64,000 bases of DNA, from NCBI RefSeq assembly GCF_002221505.1, contig NZ_CP011036.1, positions 930,001-994,000 of the forward strand. The letters are read 5' to 3'. Below are positions 55,406 through 63,182 of this stretch, in pieces; the stretch's first letter is position 1, and each line of letters begins with the position of its first letter. A model generated the notes under the pieces. It saw nothing but the letters and a program-made list of their open reading frames with translations. It searched no databases and was not told the origin of the DNA. The position numbers and the translations under genes were made by a program. The stretch comes from Pseudoalteromonas nigrifaciens (GTDB lineage: Bacteria > Pseudomonadota > Gammaproteobacteria > Enterobacterales > Alteromonadaceae).

Positions 55406-57526
55406 TTAGCAGCTTAAGCCAGCTCTATAACCGGCACTAATTGCACCCTCTATATAGGCAACGTCATTACAATCACCAATATCTTTTACTGTATGGCCAG
55501 CTGCAATTAAGCTGTTTGTTAAGCTATTATCAGTGGTAATACCCGTTGCCATTACTACGGTATCGGCAAGGCAGCTGCGGGGTTGCTCGTCCACTTTATA
55601 GTGCACAGCGTAGGTATCGATAGCGGTAACGTCTGCCTGAGTAATTAAAGTAACGCCTAATTGCCTAACATGATCAAGTACCCGCCAGCGCCTAACAATA
55701 CTCAGCTCGATGCCTAAGTTACGTCCGGCTTCTATAACGGTCACTTCGCGGCCACGCTCAGCTAAAAACTCGGCCAGCTCTAAGCCCACTAAGCCACCGC
55801 CAACAATAGTGACGCGCTTGCCAAGTGGCATCCATAAATGCGATAAGCGTTGTAATTTATCTACGTGTTTTGTTAAGCCCAGGGTGTTGCCCGCTCCTAA
55901 CATTAAGCGCTGTAGCGCGGTTAGCTTATTGCTAGTGTTAGTACTTACTTCGCCGGTAAGTAACTGTCTAAGTTGTTCGCCAGACCAAACGTGGCTTAAC
56001 TCACAACCCTGTATATCGGGCATGCCACGGCTGGCGCCGGTTGCTACAAATACTTCATCGGCATTTAGTGTGCTAATTAATTTCGGAGTCGCTGTGGTAT
56101 TCAGTTTTACTGTAACCTTAGATTGGGCTAGTTGCCTTAAATGGTAGTCGAGTAACTTGCCATTTTCGGGATAGGCCAGCGCTGCAAAAAATAATGTGCC
56201 GCCTAAGCGTTTACTGCGCTCTAACAAGGTTACTTTATGGCCTCGTTCACTGGCGGTTACAGCAGCTTCTATGCCAGCAGGCCCGCCACCAATTACCACA
56301 ATATGTTTGGGCTTATCGGTCATTATTACTTTTAGTTCAAATTCTTTACCAGTCGCGGCATTAACCGCACATTTAACGCGCTGATTAATAAATACTTGGC
56401 TTACGCATACATAGCAATAAATACAGGGACGAATGTCGGCTTCACGATCTGCGGTGAGTTTATTTGGTAGTTCGGGATCGGCTAATAATTTACGTCCCAT
56501 TGCAATAAAATCACACTTACCGCTGGCAATAGCAGCATCGGCAATATCGGGCTCTAAGCGGCCAACGGCAATTACCGGTATAGACACTTCTTTCTTCACT
56601 GCCGCAGCCCAATCTAAAAAGCCTGCTGGTTTATGCACTAGCGGCGCGGCGGTAAATGCAGAGCCTGTGGTTAAGGTGGCATAAGCAGAAATACTAACGG
56701 CATTTACACCCGCTTGTTCAACCATTTTGCTCACTGCAATACAGTCCTCAAGGGTAATACCGCCAGGGGTGTTGAGTTCGTGCGCATCTAGGCGTACCCA
56801 CAATGGAAAATCTTGGCCTACGCGTTCGCGTATTGCCGCTATTACCTCGAGTAGTAAACGTGCGCGGTTTTCAATACTGCCGCCATATTCGTCATCACGT
56901 TTATTATAATAGCTCGATAAAAAGCCAGCCAAAATATACGAGTGCGCGCTGTGCAGCTCAATAGCATCAAAACCCGCTTGCTGAGCACGTTTTGCCGCTG
57001 CGGCAAACCATTCGACCATTTGGACAATATCGGCTTTTTCCATTACTTTTATGGTAACGGGTTTATCTGCTGGAGGTCTAACAAAGGTACTTAATTCTGT
57101 TGGTGTTACCGCTTGCATAATATCGCTTTGTGGTGGCGCAGGGGGCAGTGAAGGAACCCAAAGCTCGCGGCCTTCGGCTAAATCGCGTACTGCCGTTTTA
57201 CCAGCATGCTGTAATTGCACCGCAATTTTTGCACCATGCTTATGCACCCGCTCGGTAAGTGCTTTTAATCCAGGAATAAACTCATCTTTAGAAATACCCA
57301 CCTGATAAGGTTCGGCAGTGCCTGCGGGAAACGCAATAGCAATAGATCCCATAGTAATAAGGCCCACACCGCCTTTTGCTCTGGCTTCATAAAAAGCTTG
57401 AATACGCTCACTACAATGGCCATCAGGGTCAGCATAATTAGAGCCCATTGGCGCCATCATAATGCGGTTACGCAGCGTTAGTCCGCCTACTTTCCCTGGT
57501 TTAAGCAAGTGCTGATAATGTGACAT
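55406..57526 (-). CDS. OYE-FAD two-domain enoate reductase (FadH/BaiCD-like)
   Basis: This 706-aa flavoprotein has an N-terminal FMN TIM barrel (MMAPMGSNYADPDG, AVQLQHAGKTAV, ELHSAHSYILAGFLSSYYNK with His-x-x-His), an Fe-S motif, then FAD (VIGGGPAGIEAA) and NAD(P) (TIVGGGLVGLELAEFLAERG) Rossmann domains. Cluster ligands are Cys368, Cys371, Cys374 and Cys386, spaced C-x2-C-x2-C-x11-C, nearer to trimethylamine dehydrogenase than FadH (C-x2-C-x3-C). Relatives include 2,4-dienoyl-CoA reductase and the bile-acid enzymes BaiCD/BaiH. Steroid enone or dienone reduction is a contextual guess. It is co-transcribed with the hydrolase 42 bp upstream. Confidence 0.86.
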   Translation of the reverse strand: MSHYQHLLKPGKVGGLTLRNRIMMAPMGSNYADPDGHCSERIQAFYEARAKGGVGLITMGSIAIAFPAGTAEPYQVGISKDEFIPGLKALTERVHKHGAKIAVQLQHAGKTAVRDLAEGRELWVPSLPPAPPQSDIMQAVTPTELSTFVRPPADKPVTIKVMEKADIVQMVEWFAAAAKRAQQAGFDAIELHSAHSYILAGFLSSYYNKRDDEYGGSIENRARLLLEVIAAIRERVGQDFPLWVRLDAHELNTPGGITLEDCIAVSKMVEQAGVNAVSISAYATLTTGSAFTAAPLVHKPAGFLDWAAAVKKEVSIPVIAVGRLEPDIADAAIASGKCDFIAMGRKLLADPELPNKLTADREADIRPCIYCYVCVSQVFINQRVKCAVNAATGKEFELKVIMTDKPKHIVVIGGGPAGIEAAVTASERGHKVTLLERSKRLGGTLFFAALAYPENGKLLDYHLRQLAQSKVTVKLNTTATPKLISTLNADEVFVATGASRGMPDIQGCELSHVWSGEQLRQLLTGEVSTNTSNKLTALQRLMLGAGNTLGLTKHVDKLQRLSHLWMPLGKRVTIVGGGLVGLELAEFLAERGREVTVIEAGRNLGIELSIVRRWRVLDHVRQLGVTLITQADVTAIDTYAVHYKVDEQPRSCLADTVVMATGITTDNSLTNSLIAAGHTVKDIGDCNDVAYIEGAISAGYRAGLSC

Positions 57527-57568
57527 AGATTATTACCTCTTATTATTTATGTTTTTTGAGGTGCTGTA

Positions 57569-58423
57569 TTAGCCGTGTTGTAAAAAATCAATACAGCTGC
57601 TGTTAAACAGGCGTTGATGTTCTACTTGTACCCAATGACCACAACGATTAAGCATAATAAAGCGCGCTGTTGGTACGTTATCCAAAATTTTATGCATGCC
57701 TTGATGTGGATTAAATTTATCGTTAGTGCCCCAAAAGCCAAGCACTGGGCAGTTAAGCTCGCCAAGGCGTTCGGTCATGTTTGGCACCATCATAGTGCTA
57801 AATAAATTAGCCGGTTGAGTAACTGCCACTGCAGCGCGCTCTGCTAATATATCATCAGAAAGTACAGCTGAATCAAAAAGTTGTAACGACATTACTTCGC
57901 GCATTTGATCAACACCCATAGGGCCACGGCTGTATACTTCTACCATACGCACTATACCTTCCATTTGAAAATACGTTTCGCGCTCTTCAACACCACCCGG
58001 AGCCATTAAAATTAGGCGCTCTACCGTATCGGGATAATCGAGAGCTTGCCCCAGCGCAATAGCACCGCCTAAAGAATTGCCTAATAAAGTCACCTTAGGT
58101 AAATCAAGGGCGTTTATAAAACCATTAAGTGCTGTGACAAAAAAAGCTAAATCGTAATTAACGTCATCGGGTTTATCTGAGCGACCAAAACCAGGTAAGT
58201 CGAGCACAATATTACGATAGCCCGCATCAGCAAATTCAGGATAATTGCCTTTAAAGTTACTAAAACCACTGGCACCTGGGCCACTACCATGAAGCCAAAT
58301 AACAATAGGGCCTTGGCCTTGCTCTAAATAATGTAATTTAAGGCCGTTTTCTAGGGTAACAAAGTGTCCCAGTGGTAACGGTAAATCCTGTGCTTTCTCT
58401 GGATTAGTTGTTTGCTGATTCAA
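57569..58423 (-). CDS. Meta-cleavage-product-type alpha/beta hydrolase (HsaD/BphD/MhpC-like)
   Basis: This C-C bond hydrolase-like protein has 284 aa. Oxyanion-loop WLHGSGPGASGFSNF, nucleophile Ser117 in GNSLGG, Asp235 in WGTNDKFNP and His263 in CGHWVQVEH form the triad, and these motifs are those of HsaD/BphD hydrolases. In steroid breakdown HsaD splits the ring-cleaved 4,9-DSHA. Start: TTG at 58423 has AGGAG eight bases upstream; a GTG at 58474 would add 17 residues with a poorer site. No extradiol dioxygenase gene, the usual partner, is in the window. Regulon motif copies 5 and 6 lie upstream. Confidence 0.83.
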   Translation of the reverse strand: MNQQTTNPEKAQDLPLPLGHFVTLENGLKLHYLEQGQGPIVIWLHGSGPGASGFSNFKGNYPEFADAGYRNIVLDLPGFGRSDKPDDVNYDLAFFVTALNGFINALDLPKVTLLGNSLGGAIALGQALDYPDTVERLILMAPGGVEERETYFQMEGIVRMVEVYSRGPMGVDQMREVMSLQLFDSAVLSDDILAERAAVAVTQPANLFSTMMVPNMTERLGELNCPVLGFWGTNDKFNPHQGMHKILDNVPTARFIMLNRCGHWVQVEHQRLFNSSCIDFLQHG

Positions 58424-58530
58424 AACTCTTACTCCTAATTTTGCCTTGCTAACAAGGTAATGAACGCTCACCACCTCTGCTTATTTATATAATTTTCCTA
58501 CTCAATACTGCGTTGCTCGTTTGCTTAAAA

Positions 58531-58550
58531 CATCGTCCATTTAGACCAGT
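58531..58550. promoter_or_regulatory. Regulon motif, copy 5
   Basis: CATCGTCCATTTAGACCAGT is identical to the 46233 copy over its first 16 bases. It lies 107 bp before the hydrolase start (-). Confidence 0.6.
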
Positions 58551-58565
58551 GTTTTGTTTGTGTTG

Positions 58566-58585
58566 GTTAGTCTTATTGGACGATG
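58566..58585. promoter_or_regulatory. Regulon motif, copy 6 (inverted relative to copy 5)
   Basis: On the minus strand this reads CATCGTCCAATAAGACTAAC, a 16/20 match to the 46233 copy. On the plus strand a -10-like TATTAC follows after 8 bases (58594-58599), facing the SDR at 58694. Copies 5 and 6 point at each other 15 bp apart in this divergent region. Confidence 0.6.
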
Positions 58586-58693
58586 CTGGTTTTTATTACA
58601 TATCCCAGTATGAATTGGAAAATTAATATTGGTGCGACTGCAAATGTTGCTCTATATACGCCAAATTGGCTTGAGAAAAGCAAGGGGATAAAA

Positions 58694-59437
58694 ATGAAAC
58701 ATCAGGATCAAGTTGTGCTAGTAACAGGTGCAGGGCAAGGCATAGGCCAATCAATAGTAAGTTATTTTGCTACTGCAGGCGCTAATGTCGCCGCGGTAGA
58801 TATTAACGCCGACACATTAAATGCCAGCGTTAATGAATTAAATGCAAACGTTGCCGGCAATATTGTGGCTATTACTGCCAACATAGCAAAAAGCGACTCA
58901 GTACGTGATGCCATTGCCGCTGTAGTGGAAAAATTTGGCCGACTCGATGCCATTATTAATGTGGCTGGTGTGGGCTCTATTGATGCATTTGTTGATACCC
59001 CAGATGAGCACTGGGACAAAGTGATTGCAGTTAACTTAACCGGTACTTTTTTATGCTGTCGTGAGGCGGCGAAAGTTATGCAAGCCCAAGGATCGGGTTG
59101 CATTATTAATGTTTCCAGCACGGCGGCATTAACCGGCGAAGGCCCAAGTCATTATTGTGCATCAAAAGCCGGTGTTATGGGGCTTACGCGTAGTATGGCA
59201 CGCGAACTAGCGCCAGTAGGCGTTCGGGTAAATACCATAGTACCAGGGCCAACCAATACACCCATGATGGCTGATATTCCAGAGGAGTGGACGCAGCAAA
59301 TGATCGCGGCTATTCCATTAGCGCGCATGGGCGAAGGTGAAGACATTGCCAAAGTAGCGAGCTTTTTAGCGTGTGATGATTCTGGCTTTATTACTGGCCA
59401 AAATATCGCAGTAAATGGCGGCATGGCCTTTATTTAG
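58694..59437 (+). CDS. Short-chain dehydrogenase/reductase
   Basis: This 247-aa classical SDR has TGAGQGIG at 11-18, INVAGVG, Ser in NVSSTAALTG and Tyr/Lys in YCASKAGVMG. C-terminal AVNGGMAFI is present. ATG at 58694 follows AAGGGG; an upstream in-frame start would add 37 unlikely residues. It is first gene of the SDR-NTF2-ligase-thiolase-DUF35/MaoC operon and 8 bp before the NTF2-like gene. A 7alpha- or 12alpha-hydroxysteroid dehydrogenase role is possible but unproven. Confidence 0.85.
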   Translation: MKHQDQVVLVTGAGQGIGQSIVSYFATAGANVAAVDINADTLNASVNELNANVAGNIVAITANIAKSDSVRDAIAAVVEKFGRLDAIINVAGVGSIDAFVDTPDEHWDKVIAVNLTGTFLCCREAAKVMQAQGSGCIINVSSTAALTGEGPSHYCASKAGVMGLTRSMARELAPVGVRVNTIVPGPTNTPMMADIPEEWTQQMIAAIPLARMGEGEDIAKVASFLACDDSGFITGQNIAVNGGMAFI

Positions 59438-59445
59438 GAGTGAAT

Positions 59446-60081
59446 ATGAGTGACTTAAGTTCAAGCCTTGAACAACGAATTGACCGCTTAGAGTCTATTG
59501 AGTCAATTCGTCAGCTCGCGGGTAAATACTCGTTGTCATTAGATATGCGTGACATTGACGCACATGTAGGCTTATTTGCTCCCGATGTACGTGTCGGGGG
59601 TGGAAAAAGCGGCCGAGCTCATTTAAAAGCCTGGGTTGACTCAACCTTGCGCGATCAATTCACCGGCACATCGCATCATTTAGGGCAGCACATTATTGAG
59701 TTTGTTGATGAGAACAACGCCATTGGTGTTGTGTACTCTAAAAATGAGCATGAAACCGGGCGTGAATGGGTACTGATGCAAATGCTGTATTGGGATGACT
59801 ACCAACGCATTGATGGGGTGTGGTACTTCCGCCGTCGTCTGCCATGTTATTGGTACGCCAGTGATATAAATTCAGCGCCAATTGGCGATATGAAAATGCG
59901 CTGGCCGGGTCGCGAACCTTACACCGGCACCTTTCATGATTTATTCCCATCATGGCAGTCGTTTTGGCAGCATCGACCTAATTCAGATGAGTTACCCGAA
60001 GTGGCAACTCCTGCGCCACTTGAACAGTTTTTACGCACCATGCGGGGTGATACCCCAGCACCTAAAATCCGCGTTCGTTGA
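59446..60081 (+). CDS. SnoaL/NTF2-fold protein with BaiE-like catalytic residues
   Basis: This 211-aa NTF2-superfamily protein contains LEQRIDRLESIESIRQLAGKY at 8-28. Tyr28-x4-Asp33 (GKYSLSLD) and His77/78/82 (TSHHLGQH) reproduce the Tyr30, Asp35, His83 spacing of the bile-acid 7alpha-dehydratase BaiE as I recall it; scytalone-dehydratase relatives share such residues. A steroid dehydratase or isomerase is thus plausible, but the family also holds polyketide cyclases. The C-terminal 60 residues are an extension beyond BaiE. ATG at 59446 has AGGAG upstream; a GTG six bases earlier is in frame. Confidence 0.72.
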   Translation: MSDLSSSLEQRIDRLESIESIRQLAGKYSLSLDMRDIDAHVGLFAPDVRVGGGKSGRAHLKAWVDSTLRDQFTGTSHHLGQHIIEFVDENNAIGVVYSKNEHETGREWVLMQMLYWDDYQRIDGVWYFRRRLPCYWYASDINSAPIGDMKMRWPGREPYTGTFHDLFPSWQSFWQHRPNSDELPEVATPAPLEQFLRTMRGDTPAPKIRVR

Positions 60082-60101
60082 TTAACACCAAAGGAGATAA
60101 T

Positions 60102-61970
60102 ATGTTGGACAATAATAAAATTCCTTATGCTGGAAGTCTCGACAACGCGCCAGTATCTAGAGCCGCCACACAACAAAAAATGGATAAGCGCGCACTAGCA
60201 GTACGCTCGGTTAGTCCGTCGCAAAAGTACAGCATTGCCGACCGCCTAGAAGCGCAAGCAGTAGCACATGGCGATGCGCCATTTTTGATTTATCGAGGTA
60301 AAAGCTACAGCTACAGCGAAGTAGATGCCCAAGCAAGTAAATTTGCTAAAGCGATACAGGCCCGTGGTTTAATGGAAGGTGATGTGTGTGCTATTGCGAT
60401 TGAAAATCGCCCTGAGTTTTTCTTTGCGTGGTTTGGCTTAACCAAGCTGGGCGTAGTGGTCGCTTTTATTAACACTCAAGTACAAGGCAGCGTGCTTGAA
60501 CATGCAATTAACACCACAGATGCCAATGTAGTTATTGTTGGTGAAGAATGTGTACAGCGTTTTATTGACACACCAGAGCTGGCAAATAAGTCAATTTGGC
60601 TGGTAGGCGATGATGAGGTAGTTGATAAACCGGTACTTCCTCAGTGGATTGATAGCAGCTTTGATAGCGATGTGGCTGCGCGCAGTGGCACAAGTTGTAA
60701 GCAGGCACGTGGCTCAACGGTGGGCGAAACCCCAACTTTACTTATTTTTACCTCAGGCACTACCGGGTTACCTAAAGCGGCGATTTACAGCCATATGCGT
60801 TGGTTAACCTCGGGTGATGTGATGGTTGAAACCATTGATGCCACACCAAATGACGTATTTTATTGTTGTTTACCTTTATACCACGGCGCTGCAGCCACTT
60901 CAGTGACTTCAACTGCGCTCGCGGCGGGGTCAAGCATAGTGGTTAGGCGTAAATTTAGTGTTAGGCAATTTTGGGATGATATTCAAACGCATAACATTAC
61001 CGTTTGCCAATACATAGGTGAGATTTGCCGCTACCTGCTTAACTACGCCGAGGCCACGGGAATTAAGCCAAAAGATCATCAACTGCGCTGCATGTTAGGC
61101 GCCGGTTTAACCGAAACTAGTTGGCATCGTTGGCTTGAGTACTTTGGCGAAATGGACGTGCTAGAAGGGTGGGGATCTACCGAAGCGAATACTAACTTAC
61201 TTAATTTAGATAACTATATTGGTTCGTGTGGTCGCGTGCCGCGCTGGGATCGCACCAATTTTAGATTAGTTAAATTTGATACCGAAACCGAAACCCATGT
61301 TAAAGATGCGAACGGGCATTATGTTTTATGCCAACCTGGCGAAGTAGGGGAAGGGCTGGGAATGATAATTAACATGCCTGATTTTGGTGGCGGGCGCTTT
61401 GAGGGCTATACCTCAAAACAAGGCACTGAGCAGAAAATTTTACGCAATGTGTTTCAGCAAGGTGACGCCTATTGGCGCTCGGGCGATTTACTGCGCTACG
61501 ATGACAATGGTTACTTTTATTTTGTAGATCGCATTGGTGATACCTATCGCTGGAAAAGTGAAAATGTATCATCGCAAGAAGTGGCTACCGCTTTGGCTGA
61601 ATACGATGGCGCCGAGCTGGTTAATATTTATGGCGTACAGGTTCCTGAAAATGAGGGACGAGCAGGTATGGCGGCCATTGTTATGCAACCAGGGCGGCAG
61701 TTTGATCCACAAGTGTTTTATGCTTTAACCATAGAAAAAGTGCCTAATTACGCCGCCCCTCAGTTTATTAGGGTAAGCAAAGCCGCCGACATGACATCAA
61801 CCTATAAACTGCGTAAAGTCGACTTACAAAAACAAGGTTATGACCCAGTAGCGTGTAATGAGCCAATTTACATACGTAACGATAAGTTAGGCTGCTACCA
61901 GCCATACTGTGAAAGTGCGTTGCAAGCGGCAGGATTTTTACCGTTCTGTAGCAATCAGGAGGAAAAATAA
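60102..61970 (+). CDS. AMP-forming acyl-CoA ligase (FATP/steroid-CoA ligase type)
   Basis: This 622-aa adenylate-forming enzyme would activate a carboxylic acid to its CoA thioester. It shows the P-loop LLIFTSGTTGLPKAA (about 213), GWGSTEANTN, YWRSGDLLRYDDNGYFYFVD (about 456) with RIGDTYRWKSENVSSQEV, and likely catalytic Lys in TYKLRKVDLQ (about 570). The RWKSEN and TEANTN styles belong to the very-long-chain/FATP group, which includes mycobacterial steroid-CoA ligases such as FadD17/FadD19. AAGGAG precedes the ATG at 60102. The stop overlaps the next start (TAATG). Confidence 0.87.
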   Translation: MLDNNKIPYAGSLDNAPVSRAATQQKMDKRALAVRSVSPSQKYSIADRLEAQAVAHGDAPFLIYRGKSYSYSEVDAQASKFAKAIQARGLMEGDVCAIAIENRPEFFFAWFGLTKLGVVVAFINTQVQGSVLEHAINTTDANVVIVGEECVQRFIDTPELANKSIWLVGDDEVVDKPVLPQWIDSSFDSDVAARSGTSCKQARGSTVGETPTLLIFTSGTTGLPKAAIYSHMRWLTSGDVMVETIDATPNDVFYCCLPLYHGAAATSVTSTALAAGSSIVVRRKFSVRQFWDDIQTHNITVCQYIGEICRYLLNYAEATGIKPKDHQLRCMLGAGLTETSWHRWLEYFGEMDVLEGWGSTEANTNLLNLDNYIGSCGRVPRWDRTNFRLVKFDTETETHVKDANGHYVLCQPGEVGEGLGMIINMPDFGGGRFEGYTSKQGTEQKILRNVFQQGDAYWRSGDLLRYDDNGYFYFVDRIGDTYRWKSENVSSQEVATALAEYDGAELVNIYGVQVPENEGRAGMAAIVMQPGRQFDPQVFYALTIEKVPNYAAPQFIRVSKAADMTSTYKLRKVDLQKQGYDPVACNEPIYIRNDKLGCYQPYCESALQAAGFLPFCSNQEEK

Positions 61971-63181
61971 TGGGCTTAGCAGGAAACGCCGCGATTGTTG
62001 GTGCGGCGCAATATAAACCAGAGAAATACCAAACCGCGCCGCAAATGTTTCATTTAGAACAAGTGGCCGACTTAGCCAATCAAGCATTATTAGATGCTGG
62101 GCTACAAAAAAGTGATTTAGATGGTTTGGTTATTAATGGCCCACATTTTCACGAGGCCTCAGTATTTGTGCCGGCAATGGCCGCAGAATATTTAGGAATA
62201 GAAGTAAACTTTGCCGAAGTAGTTGATTTAGGCGGCTGTACCGCAGTTGCACAAATTTGGCGTGCAGCGGCAGCGATTGAGCTGGGGTTATGCCAAGCGG
62301 TACTGTGTGTTATTCCCGCTCGCATGGCACCAATGGCACCAAATGAAGACCCAGCTTGGATGGCGCAAGCTATGCGCTATGGCGGCCACAGTACGGCATT
62401 TGGCGCACCAGAAGCAGAGTTTGATTTGCCCTATGGTCACATGGGGCAAAACACCGGTTATGCAATGATTGCACAGCGTTACGCAGCGCAATATGGCTAC
62501 GATCAAGCGGCTATGGCTAAAATAGCAGTCGATCAGCGCTTTAATGCGCAATACCACAAAGACGCTATTTTTAAAGGCAAAGAGCTAACTATTGCACAAG
62601 TATTAGCTTCTAAAATGGTAGCCGACCCACTGCATGTACTAGAAATAGTCATGCCGGTATCGGGTGGCGCGGCGGTTATTGTGGCCTCTAAAGAAGTGGC
62701 TGCAAGAGCGAAAAAACGCCCTGCATTTATTACCGGTTTTGGTGAGCGTTTATCATTTAAATCGCCATCGTATGCGCAAGATATGACAGTGACGCCAGTT
62801 GCCGAAGCCGCAAAGCGTGCGTTTACTATGGCCGGGCTGTCGCCTAAAGATATACATGCAGCGCAAATTTATGATTGTTACACCATTACTGTGTTGTTAT
62901 CACTTGAAGATGCAGGCTTTTGTCCTAAAGGGGAAGGCATGCGCTTTATTAAAGAGCATAACCTCACCTTTAAAGGCGACTTTCCGATGAACACCCACGG
63001 CGGGCAACTTAGTTTTGGTCAAGCTGCAGCAGCGGGCGGTTATTCTCAAGTTATTGAGGCTTTCCATCAAATTTCAAACTCTGCCGATCAACGACAGCTA
63101 AAAAGGTGTGACAATGTATTTGTTAGTGGCACCGGTGGCGTGATGAGTGAGCAGGGCGCATTGATATTACAAGGAGGCTAG
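61970..63181 (+). CDS. Thiolase-superfamily protein (SCP-x/Ltp type), second aldolase or thiolase
   Basis: This 403-aa protein is of the lipid-transfer-protein thiolase group. It shows AAIVGAAQYKP, YDCYTITVLLSLEDAGF and NTHGGQLSFGQ. Tyr301 aligns with the first Ltp2 tyrosine, but the second is missing (LSFGQAAAAGG). Cys90 in DLGGCTAVAQ stands near the thiolase nucleophile site, so it may be a true thiolase or an aldolase of a different cycle. It has an AGGAGG site and a 1-bp overlap with the ligase gene. The next gene supplies a DUF35 domain, as for Ltp2. Confidence 0.82.
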   Translation: MGLAGNAAIVGAAQYKPEKYQTAPQMFHLEQVADLANQALLDAGLQKSDLDGLVINGPHFHEASVFVPAMAAEYLGIEVNFAEVVDLGGCTAVAQIWRAAAAIELGLCQAVLCVIPARMAPMAPNEDPAWMAQAMRYGGHSTAFGAPEAEFDLPYGHMGQNTGYAMIAQRYAAQYGYDQAAMAKIAVDQRFNAQYHKDAIFKGKELTIAQVLASKMVADPLHVLEIVMPVSGGAAVIVASKEVAARAKKRPAFITGFGERLSFKSPSYAQDMTVTPVAEAAKRAFTMAGLSPKDIHAAQIYDCYTITVLLSLEDAGFCPKGEGMRFIKEHNLTFKGDFPMNTHGGQLSFGQAAAAGGYSQVIEAFHQISNSADQRQLKRCDNVFVSGTGGVMSEQGALILQGG

Positions 63182-63182
63182 T

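Noticed and set aside
61970..63181. Calling the second thiolase-fold protein a confirmed Ltp2
   Set aside because: It lacks the second Ltp2 tyrosine and has a cysteine near the thiolase nucleophile position, so only the broader family is supported.
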